NCBI GenBank assembly: GCA_036971475.1
Contig: JBAIZL010000004.1
Span: 64,931,753 to 64,995,752 of the forward strand
Source of the DNA: Prosapia bicincta
Lineage: Eukaryota > Arthropoda > Insecta > Hemiptera > Cercopidae
Reading direction: 5' to 3'
DNA: 64,000 nt
This document shows positions 39,560 to 53,019 of this stretch, piece after piece. The stretch's first letter is position 1. Each line of letters opens with the position of its first letter. The notes under the pieces were generated by a model. It had not been told where the DNA came from. It searched no databases and was given only the letters and a program-made list of their open reading frames with translations. The position numbers and the translations under genes are program-made.

Positions 39560-41060
39560 TTCATAAACGTGTACAACTATCGAAAGCTGACGGGAATACA
39601 AGTGTGTGCCTCTACAGGAATAGCAAAAGGATCAATTAGGGTAAAATATCGGAACAAAAAAAAAGCTAGGAAATAATCAATTGGGATGTTTTTAAGGGTG
39701 CTGAGTCCACTACTGTGAACAAAATTAAACGGGGATGAACGGGTGGGGCTCTATAGGAGTTATAAAGGAGGATTTTGACTTGGGGTCAAAATGACAAAAG
39801 GCAAAAAAAAACTAGAAAATGATCAGTCGGAGGGTTTTAATGGTGCTGAGTCTTTTACCGTTATCGAACGTAATGGGGATACACAGGTGATCCTCTATGG
39901 GAGTAGCAAATGATGAATTGGAGTATAAATGTGATAAGGCAAAACAAAGCTAGAATATGATCAATCGTAGTGTTTTGGAGGTAGCTGAGTCCAATACCGT
40001 CTTCCATATTAATCGGAAATGCACGGATTTGGCTCTACGGGAGTAGAAAAGGGGTAGAATTATGGTACAATTGTCAGAAGGCAAAAAAACAATTGAAAAT
40101 GATCATTCGGGTGGGTTTTAATGGTACTGAGTCTTTCACCGTTATCGAACGTCAATGGGGATACGCGGGTGACCCTCTATGGGAGTAGCAAATGATGAAA
40201 TGGAGTATAATTAATTGTGACATGGCAAAACAAAGCTAGAATATGATAAATCGTAGTGTATTGGAGGGTTCTGAGTAGAATACCGCCTTCAATATTATAA
40301 TGGGATGCACGGGTGTGGCTCTACGGGAGTAGAAAGGGGATGCCTCTTAAATTTTCAGAAGGCAAAAAAACAATGGAAAATGATCACTCGGGTGTTTTAA
40401 AGGTGCTGAGTCTTTTACCGTTATCGAAAGCCAATGGGGATACATAGGTGATCCTCTATGGGAGTAGCAAATGATGAATTGGAGTATAAATCTGAAAAGG
40501 CAAGACAAAGCTAGAGTATGATCAAACGTAGTGTTTTTTAGTTTGGTGATTCCAATACCGTCTTCCATATTAATCGGGAATGCCCTGGTGTGGCTTTAAG
40601 GGTGTAGAAAAGGGGTAAATTAGGGTAAAATTGTCAGAAGGCAAAAAAACAATTGAAAATGATCATTCGGGTGGACTTTAATGGTGCTGAGTCGTTTACC
40701 ATAATCAAACGTCAATGAGGATAAACGGGTGACCCTCTATGAGAGTAGCAAATGATGAATTGGGGGTATAATTGTGAGAAGGCAAAAAAAACTAGAAAAT
40801 GATCAATCGTAGGGTTTTGGAGGGTGCTGAGTCCAATACTGTCTACATTATTAAACAGGGATGCTCGGGTGTTGCTCTACGAGAGTAGAAAATTTGGGGT
40901 AAAATTTTCAGAAGGCAAAAAAAAATATATAATGATCACTCGGGGAGTTTTAATGGTGCTGAGCCTTTTACCGTTATCGATCGTCAATGGGGATATACGG
41001 GTGATCCTCTATGGGAGTAGCAAATGAGGAATTGGAGTATGGACCTAATTGTGAGAAGAG
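39560..41060 (+). repeat. Satellite array 1: ~140 bp monomers in ~281 bp dimers
   Basis: About 11 monomers. The common core is GGTGCTGAGTC ... GGGGAT ... CTCTA-GGGAGTAG-AAA ... AAGGCAAAA ... ATGATCA. Two monomer types alternate. Type A has GGCTCTACGGGAGTAGAAAA and starts near 39729, 40013, 40300, 40573 and 40855. Type B has GATCCTCTATGGGAGTAGCA and starts near 39872, 40153, 40431, 40712 and 40986. Same-type spacing is 273-287 bp and neighbour spacing about 140 bp, so the homogenised unit is the dimer. Open frames inside it (for example 40347-40568, -) are by-products. Confidence 0.92.
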
Positions 41061-43124
41061 AAGGTAAAATAGAGGTAGAATATTATGACTTGTAAAGTGA
41101 AACATTCAACCAAATAAGATTTTATTTTGGTAATTTTATCCTTTAGAGGGAATGAACTAGCTGAAGTAAACAGATACTATCATGAAGTAACTATAATGGT
41201 CCCTGTCACAAGATTAAAACTGATAAAACTGAATGATGTGGTCATCCTTTCAGAGATCGAAAATAAACATTACACAAACACGTACATGAATGGTTCTATC
41301 CCAGGCGCTACTTGGTCACGTGTTACAATGCGACATTTATACCGCCATTTCTCCCTCTAATTTCAACATACAACCACACGGGACGTCTCTTTACAATCTG
41401 TTTCGTTTCAGCTACAATAGTACATAGTTGTCTTAAGTTGTCTTAGAAATTGTCACACTGATTGTTAAAATTCTATTATTCGTTATTTTTAATATGAATT
41501 AACGAAATGAAACTTAACAAATTTATTGTTTGTAATAAAAACAAATATCCACAAATAAATTTAAACCCTCAATTTAATTCATTTCTTTATTTAGGCTAGT
41601 ACACACGCCACTGTCTTATAAAAGATATTACTCTCTTTGACGTATGTTTTGATAAAAAAAGGAGGCACTTGCTAAACCTATGCCTTACGGGTCGCGTTCT
41701 TCGTGTCATTCTTCCAGTTTAAGAACGATTTTGCAGAATGTTTAGACTAATACATCGAATTTTCTTCAACATTTCTTCTTCAGTGTATTAAAAATAATGA
41801 AAATTTCAATTTTAAGTTTTTACTGCTTGTAAAAAAATATTAAAGGATAAGTAAAGGGTTGGCATAAAGTTTATTTACAGTAAGTTTTAAAAGTTAGGCC
41901 TATAGTAGAAAAACAACAAATATTGTATTACCTTTACCTCAGGTAGGTAACCAGAAAAATCTAACTATATTGTACATTGTAAATAAAAGAAGGCTTTTAT
42001 TTGGTCGAATCTCATCTAATGGTAATTTCTTGCTCACGTAGGCCCATTGAACACGTCTATATTTTATAGGTTCAAACGAGCACAAATTACTATTTTATCC
42101 ACCATATTTGATTTGTCAGTAAAGACCTATTTTTTCTAAATATTCTTCTTTAACTACAATCATTAAATTTTCTTGGTAGTCGTTGTTGGCAAGTGAAAAC
42201 ATTTCTTTAATTCCTCCCTTAGATATTTTCCGAAAGGATGACATTTCACCTCGATTGTGATGTTACTTTCATTAAGACATGTTGAATGCACCTGAAAATA
42301 TATCTGATAAGATTTAAATATATTTTAATCTTCTTCCTTAATTCTATCTTTAACCGTATCCCTCCTGGCTCGCATATCTACAATTTGATTTATTATTATT
42401 AATATGGTGTACAAAATTACAAATATTTTGGCGAATATAGCTGAGGAACCCGTCTTCAAAAAGCGTTATGCAGAGTGACCGAATGAAATTAGTCACTATG
42501 ATGGTATTTCTTGTTAAAAGAAACAAGACGTAAATGATAATGACTGTTTTGTAGATTTTGTTCACTTTCAAAAATCTCTCCGTTCTTCGGTCGACATGTT
42601 ACATACATTTTTATAGTTAGTATCAGAATGATTTTAGTTCGTTCGGCTGTGTCTGATCTCAAGACAAAGTCTGCTAATACTCAATCACTTCTCAAAACTG
42701 TCTCCTTTGTTATATATTTTACGAATCCTATCACTAGCAATACCAGTTAATAAATAACTCCTAATTACAAACTTAATATTTCAATTTGAATATTCTCTAT
42801 TCTTCATTGATAGAAAATTACTTCAGTTAAGCAACCCTAACCAAGTGCTTATAAAACGTTTTGTAGTCAATCTTTAGACGTTGATAATCATAAATATTTA
42901 CTACCGATGATCACGGTAATTTTTCACTATACTTCAGATTTACTGATATTTTACTGATAATCTCGTTTTATTTTTATGGTAGGCGAACAAAAAGACTATC
43001 TACGATCGAAACATTGGGCATCCTGATAAAGTTTACAACGGGCATCGGCTATTTTCTAGCTATAATTGCCGATACTTAGTATGGTATTCATATCGTATAG
43101 TATCCTTGCAAGCAAGATTCAGTA
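41061..43124. other. Spacer between the satellite arrays, left part; nothing recognised
   Basis: AT-rich. A 77-codon frame at 41127-41360 (+) follows directly after array 1, but I see no domain in it. Confidence 0.35.
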
Positions 43125-43343
43125 CAGTGGTCTTGGAGAGCCAATCAACATTAATTTATATATGTACTGTAATCAATAAAGTTCTACATACGTATTTTGT
43201 GTATTCTTAATTATAGTATTAGGGTTCATTAGAACTCCTGTTTCTTTTTCTAGTGTACAGGAAGCTATTTCCGTGTAATCCAAGTTTTCGGTAATCCGAC
43301 GGTGTCTCGGTGCCATCTACCTCGAATTATCCATGCACTACTG
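43125..43343. mobile_element. Tigger/pogo-like MITE
   Basis: 219 bp between TA dinucleotides (43123-43124 and 43344-43345). The left end is CAGTGGTCTTGGAGAGCC; the right end on the reverse strand is CAGTAGTGCATGGATAATTC, sharing CAGT-GT--TGGA-A. Inside the right end, ATAATTCGAGG and CGTCGGATTACCGA resemble the repeated ATAATCCGA-type motifs of Tigger/pogo termini. There is no transposase. The left end is the weaker match. Confidence 0.5.
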
Positions 43344-43345
43344 TA

Positions 43346-45161
43346 TTTGTTTCCGTACCAATGATCACCATACTTGAACCAGTTTTTCATGCAACTCTAA
43401 AGTGAGTGAAAATCCAATAGATATTAAAGTTACTCTTGGGACTAGAATATCGAGGATAAACATAATAGATTTATTACATTGCTTTCGGAAAACGTTTTGA
43501 TTCCTTGCTACACTGCAATACACATTGGGAAGAACTATATCCTTACATATAATCTTCAGAGATGTAGAAATAAAGAATTTTAAATATTTACCACCAATAT
43601 TTATTTATTTATATTGCTTAAACCGCCTGAACTGCTCTCTAGTTTAATTGGCTTATTAACACCTATGATACATGTATCCTTAAATAAGTACTTAAAATGT
43701 TTTGCCCTTATGGCCATAGAATGTGTGTATATATCCACGTGTTCTTTCTTATCTACATTATTTATATCTTTCAAACTATTTTTGAGTATTTGGATGAAAA
43801 AAATATATATAATGTTATTATTGATAAAAATGATGTTGTATGGCCTATAAATAACGCTAGCTCTTTAATACCTTGGTCATTCATTTGGAAAAGTTGAGAT
43901 ATTGTTGCCAAGTGTTTCATTAGAGTCCTCGATGTAAGTACTTCAGGAATTTGTAAACATGTTATTTTAGGACATACAGCTGTGGATTCGCGACCTTATC
44001 TTGGAGAGAACTATGCTATGTATTTACAGACACAATTTTGATATGGAAACATAAACAGCCGACACTCCGAAAGCCATTCTGACGCGTTTGTTTACTTGTT
44101 GACCAAACTTATCTTAATGTTCCGGTCAATGCATCTCGTTCTTTTCCCTTGGTGCTCTTAGATACTATAGGATGGATAAAGTATTTATTTTTTAACTTAA
44201 CTTGCTTTTCAAATTAATTGTCATAGCATCTCTATCAGATTTTAAGAATCTAAAAGTGACTATTATTTGCTGTATATTCTTACAATTTCGTAACATTGCA
44301 AACATGGTGACACTAGTCTGCAACACATGTATTAACAGATGTAACACTTAATATGGCCTACTCCATATATATTTACTAAAGGTTAATACCAATGTATTCA
44401 ATAAACATATTAATAAAATAAAATATAGTTTACCAGCGGCTAAAGTCGAGTATAGAAACAAATGTTTCTGTCTTTATACGACCATTTTGACGTTGGGAAG
44501 ATACCATAAATTATTTACGTTTACGCCGTATGTAAATGAGAGAAAGGGATGGAAAAGATAGAATGTAGAAAGTCAGTTTTCCGAGCCTTCGTCCACGAGA
44601 GTACTTGTCGAGTGCGAGCCTTTATCTTTGTTTGGCTTGGACCTATGTTTGTTTACACCAGACAGCCTGATATCACCAGACAATATAAGCTGACAACACT
44701 CGCACAGATGTTATTTAGGTTCATGTATACAATACAGAGATTAACGAAAGATGATTCAGTATTTATTAACCTTCAACTACCGTGCTGGAATTTCTGTCAC
44801 ATTACTGCTGCCGATTACATCAGAGGCACGAAATGTCTAAGTGTGATTTATTGTGTGGTTTAACAATTTATCTTGCTTTTACTTTATAAAAATTGTTTTT
44901 GAATATTCTGATTGCAATGGGACTAGTAGGGTAAACGTAGTTTTATGAGAGCAGTCATATTTTATTTACTAATTGAAAACTGTAGTAAATAAAACCTACA
45001 GATTTTAGCGCAGTTTAGCTAAAAAGACTTATAATCGCACGATAATTAACATACACTAATTATTTCTTGTTCACTGATTGTACACACTTAACTTTATATA
45101 CAAGATAACATTTGACACATTATAAGCTTTATTTATGGAAACTGGCATTACAAATAATAAC
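43346..45161. other. Spacer between the satellite arrays, right part; nothing recognised
   Basis: A 104-codon frame at 44549-44863 (+) lies in slightly GC-richer DNA. It shows no domain that I recognise. I do not call it a gene. Confidence 0.35.
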
Positions 45162-45540
45162 TCAATTTTGACAGCAGTATTTACACAGCAGCTCAGAACA
45201 TTGTAGACATATTGGCTGTACAAAGACAGCTTACAAAGTGTAACTAGTCTTTTTATTTTTTGTTGCTGGACAAATTCTACATTGTTTAAAACAATTTATC
45301 TATACAAATAGAAAAATTTGTAAATTTCTGGAGGTTGCAGTTTTTCGAAATCATATTCATCGTCTGATGGACTTCATTGAGATTCGGTATCATGACCTTT
45401 TGCTCAATTACTTCTTCACCCTGTTGCACAATTCCCCTATTCTCTTTGATGCCTTATAAAAGTTGGTCATTAGATACAGCACCTGAATCACTGTCTTCTT
45501 CGGATAACCCGTTGCTGATGCTCAGGCACGATGACTGTTA
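45162..45540 (-). pseudogene. piggyBac-like transposase relic with central domain deleted
   Basis: On the minus strand the 5' part reads SNGLSEEDSDSGAVSND and later SDDEYDFEKLQPPEIYK, in two frames. This is the acidic N-terminal style of piggyBac-family transposases. Directly after, from 45281, comes CRICPATKNKKTSYT, a broken position, QPICLQCSELLCKYCCQN and a stop at 45162-45164. This matches the C-terminal cysteine-rich zinc finger of that family (C-x2-C ... T-x-Y-x-C-x2-C ... C). The DDD catalytic domain, normally some 400-500 residues between the two, is absent. An in-frame stop in the finger and frameshifts in the N-terminal part show decay. I did not find TTAA-flanked termini. Assignment rests on motif pattern only. 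Confidence 0.5.
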
Positions 45541-46299
45541 AAGTTAAAGATTAAGCTTGGAATTTGTAGATATTGGCATAATAGGTTTTCTGGATATATA
45601 AGCTGATAAAGATAAGTCGATGAAATGATGTGGGTAAAAAATTTCCCTTTTTTGTCGTTTATTCTAAGTTGTATAAAGGTTGAACAAATATAAGGTCTAC
45701 TTATTTATAGTTTTTTTTTAAAATTACGGTTATAGTAGAAGTTTTACATTAACTGATGGCTGAAAAGTCATTCCGCTGCCCTGCTAACGATACCATCCTT
45801 TTTAAGAGAACAAAAGAAAATAACACGAAAAGAGAAGAAAATTAATTACCCGACGAAGAATGAGAAAACAAACATAAATGTTTAGATATTCTAAGTAAAA
45901 ATGGAAAGAAAATATATGACAATTAGGTAGACATAATACGTTTAAAAAAAAATTAAATAAATACATTACGTTTTAAAAAAATATCAATTTGGGAAAAACA
46001 GTTATCTTTTCAAGTTGAATCGTTCAAGCACACAGTCTTTAAAATGCTTAAAGCACATGGACAGGCTGCATTGAAACACTGCTCCAAGTTATAAAGATTA
46101 CTTTGACAGACATGACGTAAACAAACGTACTAGAACTGCTATCGGTGTGACGCCTGTTTATATTTTCATATCACAAACATTTCTGTAAATAGATGTAGCA
46201 TAATTTCTGTCCAAGACAAGGTCAGGAACCCGACTCTTTCTGTTGGTTATGTTGCATAGTTGGAAACATGCCAATTTCGGGCGATTTATAGTCAATGGG
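45541..46299. other. AT-rich spacer, nothing recognised
   Basis: No gene or repeat seen before satellite array 2. Confidence 0.35.
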
Positions 46300-47955
46300 A
46301 TATATTACCCCAAATCACCCCTTGGTAAGCCCGTACATGCCCGGCGAATTTTCATGACGTAGGACTAGGAGCTTCGAAAATCTTCGAATGCCCATGTTTG
46401 GGCAATATTTTAGATTCTGGCTAGTTTTACCAAAATTCGCCCACAGCGACACCCGCAGTCCCATCTCGGATTGCGCATGGCCAACTTCGGTGCTAGGATT
46501 AGACTCAGCATTATTAAAAACCCCAGGTGATGATTTTATAACGATCCCTTGGCCTCTGACCTTTTTACCCCAATTATCCCTTTGCTACTCCCGTAGAGCT
46601 CACACCCGCCATCCCTGGTCTCTTTCGATGACGGTATTGAATTCAGCATCCTCAAAAACCCCCGAGAGGTTATGTTCCAGCGATTTTTTGAAATTTGACT
46701 CTTTCACTCCAATTCACCCCTTTGGTACTCGCGTGGAACCATACTAGTGCATCCCCGACGACTTTCGGTGACGGCATCAAATTCCGCCTTACCAAAATCC
46801 CCCGTGGGGTTATTTTCTAGTAATTTTTTGGCTTTTGACTTTTTTACTCCAAATCATCCCTTTGGTACTAACGTAGAGTCAAAACCGTCCATTCTCGGTG
46901 ACTCCAGATGACGTCATTGAATTTAGCATCCTCAGAAACCCCCGAGTGGTTATGTTGCAGCGATTGTTTGACTTTAGACGTTTTCACCCCCAATTCATCC
47001 CTTTGGTACTCGTGGGGAACCATACCAGTGCATCCCCGGCGACTTTCGGCGACGACATTAAATTTCGCCTTACCAAAATTCCCCGAGTGTTTATTTTGTA
47101 GTAATTTTTTGTTTTTTTTACTTTTTTTACCCCAAATCATCCCTTTGGTACTAACGTAGAGTCACAACTGTCCATCCTCGGTTACTCTAGATGCCGTCAT
47201 TTAATTTAGCATCCTCAGAAACCCTCGAACGGTCATTTTCCCGCTTTTCTTAGGCATTTGACATTTTCACCCCAATTCATCCCTTTGGTACTCGCGTGGA
47301 ACCACACCAATGCATTCCCGGTGACTTTCGGTGTTAGCATTAAAATCCGCCTCATCAAAATTCCCCGAGTTTTTATTTTCTAGTTTTTTTTTTTTACTTT
47401 TGAGATTTCTACCCCAAATCATCCCTTTGGCACCCACGTAGAGTCTCGTCTGTCCATCCCCGGTGACTTTCGATGGCGGCATTGAATTCAGCATCCTCAA
47501 AAACCCCTGAGTGGTTATGTTGCAGCGATTTTTTGACTTTGGACGTTTTCACCCCAATTCACCCCTTTGGTATTCGTGGGGAACCATACCCATCCCCGGC
47601 GACTTTCGGTGACGGCATTAAATTCCGCCTTACCAAAATCCCCGGAGTGGTTATTTTCTAGTAATTTTTTGACTTTTGACTTTTTTACCCCAAATCATCT
47701 CTTTAGTACTTACGTAGAGTCACATCCGGTTCATCCCCGGTGACTCTAGATGACGCCATTGAATTCAGCATCCTCAAAAACCCCCGAATAGTCATTATCC
47801 CGCGATTTTTGGACATCTGACATTTTTACCATAATTCAACCCCTTTTGCACATGGGTTTAGCCTCACCAGTACATCCCCGGTGACTTTCGATGACGGCAT
47901 TGAATTCAGCATCCTCAAAAACCCCCGAGTGGTCAGTTTCCAGCGATTCTTTGTC
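46300..47955 (-). repeat. Satellite array 2: ~140 bp monomers in dimers, opposite orientation
   Basis: About 12 monomers of the same family as array 1, read on the minus strand: CACTCGGGG-TTT ... G-TGCTGAATTCAATG ... CGAAAGTC-CCGGGGATG ... CCAAAGGG-TGAATTGGGGT ... AAAAAATCG. Two types alternate. One has GATGCTGAATTCAATG; the other has GGTAAGGCGGAATTTAATGC. Monomer anchors fall near 46607, 46748, 46888, 47030, 47170, 47312, 47453, 47590, 47730 and 47869, i.e. every ~140 bp. It is GC-richer than array 1 and differs clearly from it in sequence. Open frames in it are incidental. Confidence 0.92.
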
Positions 47956-48314
47956 CAATTCAAATATATACATTATGTAGTACGATTGATATCTATGTGG
48001 ATGCCAGCAATGTTGCCTAGTTTGTGGCTGCCATAATGTTAGGGAATGTTTGAAATATACAGTAAATTTATATACAGGATTCGACTATGCTGCCCCTGGC
48101 GGAAATGTTACGAACTTGTGATATACAAATCCCGTTCACTATACTATCAATACGAGTACCGTTTGGTTATTACAAATTATTTTTTAAAAATTCCGAACGA
48201 CCATAGAACTTCCAAATACAGTTTACCACCAATAAAACACTTCTTATTACACTTATTGACATGATTTTTATTTCGATTATTGTAAAAGGGTGTTACATTA
48301 TCATGGATTACTAT

Positions 48315-48338
48315 GTGGCAGCCGTATACGGCTGCCAC
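48315..48338. other. 24 bp perfect palindrome
   Basis: The half-site GTGGCAGCCGTA is followed at once by its exact reverse complement. It lies in the right flank of satellite array 2, beside further GGCAGCC/GGCTGCC motifs like those flanking array 1. Confidence 0.95.
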
Positions 48339-48401
48339 AAGTACCCGGCTGCCAGTTTGAATGCAAAATGACCAATGTATGGTCTCCGTATTGTTAGCAG
48401 G

Positions 48402-49822
<1,421 letters not shown>

Positions 49823-50115
49823 TTTAAAACAACATAGGTCATTCAAATACAACAATATTTATTAATTTATATCCAAAGCTTTTCGTTAGTAAATAGTACC
49901 AACATCGTCAGGAATGATAATTACAATAATGTAAGCTATAGGCCTAAAACATATGTTTAATTGAATTCTATTTCTAATTAAACATATAATGTAGGTCTAT
50001 AGCTTACGTTATTGAAATTTTCATTCCTGACGATGTTGGGACTGTTTACCAACGAAAAGCTTTGGATATAAATTTATAAACATTATTGTATTTGAATAGC
50101 CTATGTTGTTTTAAA
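49823..50115. repeat. Near-perfect inverted repeat, 140 bp arms, with hammerhead-like cores
   Basis: The left arm 49823-49962 and right arm 49976-50115 are reverse complements with few differences, around a 13 bp centre. Each arm, read outward, holds CTGACGA, a stem GTTGG/CCAAC (right) or GTTGG/CTAAC (left), then GAAAAGCTTT. This resembles the hammerhead core (CUGANGA, stem II, GAAA) found in Penelope-like termini. The C-to-T change in the left arm keeps a G-U pair. A good stem III and cleavage base are not evident, so catalysis is doubtful. No PLE coding sequence flanks it, so it may be a solo pair of PLE terminal repeats. Confidence 0.75.
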
Positions 50116-50153
50116 TTATTAAAGATGAGAAAGTATTTTTATATTTATATATT

Positions 50154-51294
<1,141 letters not shown>

Positions 51295-51353
<59 letters not shown>
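51295..51353 (+). repeat. (TG)n microsatellite
   Basis: About 58 bp of pure TG dinucleotide. Confidence 0.97.
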
Positions 51354-51354
<1 letters not shown>

Positions 51355-51699
51355 GGAACGTCCCTTCCCTCCTTTGGTTTTATTTGTATTGATATCCCTA
51401 CTCGCAGAATAGCAAAATTTGTTGTTTTAAAACTTATTTATAAACAAACCAAACATCTGCCAAACACCCCGCTTGATAAACCGTGCTAAGATCCCTGAGT
51501 TACGTGTATATTTCCCGCTCGAAGGGCCAGGCCCAAAACAAGCCTATTCACGCTGACTACTATTTAAAATAAGTATAAACTACCCAAAATTGGTTTATCA
51601 ATTATGTATGGTCTAGATATAGTCACACATATTATTTCAATAGTAAGCTGGAAAGAAACACATTTAAAATAATACACAAAATATTCACAGAGTTTTACC

Positions 51700-51745
51700 A
51701 CCTGATGATGATCTGCAGAGACTGCTAGGGAACGTGTAAAATATG
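51700..51745 (+). other. PLE-terminus-like motif
   Basis: CCTGATGATGATC, then GCAG-AGA-CTGC as a small stem, then GGAACGTGT. This resembles the CTGATGA - stem - GAAACGTGT arrangement of Penelope-like terminal repeats, with GAAAC degraded to GGAAC. No PLE coding sequence is adjacent. Confidence 0.4.
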
Positions 51746-52509
51746 ATCGTGTTTAAATTACCTATTTTAAAAGGCTCCTGTGTCCTTTTATACACAATCT
51801 GCCAGTAGATAAGTCTCTGGACTTTTATACAAATAACCAACTAATCTTTAGGCTAGCTCATGAAGTTAGTTGAAAGAAACTCTTTAAAAACATCAGGTTT
51901 TAACTATTATCATTTAATGAAATTTAATTAAGCGTGTTTACTGATTTAATAATCATTTTCATATTAGTTGGAAAAAGCTAAACAGTTTTTATTGATTATT
52001 CGACACAGGATGAAATGTAAATACTGTTGATTTTTATAACATATTTAATTTTATTTATTTAAATAAAAAAGAAAATTTATGCTTTCAAATACAACACAAT
52101 TATATTAACAAAACAATTCACTAAATAACTTGTTGTTTTTCATCCTTTAACGTCTTATAATTTCCATTTATATCAATTACATTTACATAAACATAAAATT
52201 ATTTTACAAATTACACATAATAAAAATTTATCTCCTATATTGAATTGGTAAATTCGTATTTATGACACTTAATTTTTAAATTTATAATATCCAAAAAATT
52301 CTTATTTCCTTGAAAATAAATGGCTTATGTCCAAAAACCCTTTGTAAGTTTAGTATTTATCATTTGAAATATTCTGATCCAATAAATTCATTTTATTAAG
52401 CATAAAATTTATTAAAATCTTATAAAGAGTGAAGTCATTGTTTAAGCTTGAATATTTGTTTGAATTTAATAAAATTAACTGACTAAATTTGACGTAATTG
52501 GTATCGAAT
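51746..52509. other. AT-rich stretch, nothing recognised
   Basis: No supported feature. Confidence 0.35.
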
Positions 52510-53019
52510 AGATAAAATAACTTGCCAAAGATGTTCCTGCCGGTCCTAGAGTCTCTCGTCTGGATTCCCTGGTCCTTGGACATCGGAAGTCGCCATCCCT
52601 GGTTCGTCGGTGGTGGTTTTCCTCCATTCCCGCGTCCTGGAGGCTGAGTCTGGAGCCTTCATTCCTTGGTAGTCCTAGACGTAGGAAGCGTTGAGGTTTG
52701 GTCCATCTGGCCTGATGGCGGTCCTACTCGCGGTCCAGCATAGCGTTCCGGGGCACCTCGTATTAAAAATTTATTTCAGACTGTCTCTAAGGTCCTAAAG
52801 ACCTAGTAGGGCCTATATATAGCGGTCAATTTAACCTAACTCACCCCCCCCTGCAATACTTGCTATCTTTGGATTTATTCCTTGTACAGGCAAGTCGGGC
52901 AACGAATCTGTTTTAGCTTGCAGAGTTTGATTATCATATTTGGAACACTGAAAAATGTCTATTTTAATAAAACTGCTGTAACATTTTTGTTTTTTAGGTT
53001 TTTCAAATTTTGTTTTCAC
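52510..53019 (-). mobile_element. GC-rich segment resembling an LTR-retrotransposon 3' end
   Basis: On the minus strand a 62-codon frame (53019-52831) ends DLPVQGINPKIASIAGGG. It runs into a G8 tract (52844-52851) like a polypurine tract, followed at once by TGAGTTAGG as a possible LTR start at 52843. A TATATATAGG box lies at about 52811-52820, and GC-rich sequence continues to about 52510. This is the order expected at the 3' end of an LTR element: coding end, polypurine tract, LTR. I find no second LTR, integrase or CA end with target duplication. It could instead be any GC-rich repeat. Confidence 0.25.

Noticed and set aside
40347..41027. Open frames inside satellite array 1
   Set aside because: Same reason: by-products of tandem monomers.
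44549..44863. 104-codon plus-strand ORF in the core between satellite arrays, as a transposase or cargo gene
   Set aside because: No catalytic triad, zinc finger or other motif could be seen.
46388..47661. Several open frames of 62-119 codons on both strands of satellite array 2
   Set aside because: They follow the repeat monomers. The ~140 bp period is not a multiple of three, frames change from monomer to monomer, and both strands are open.
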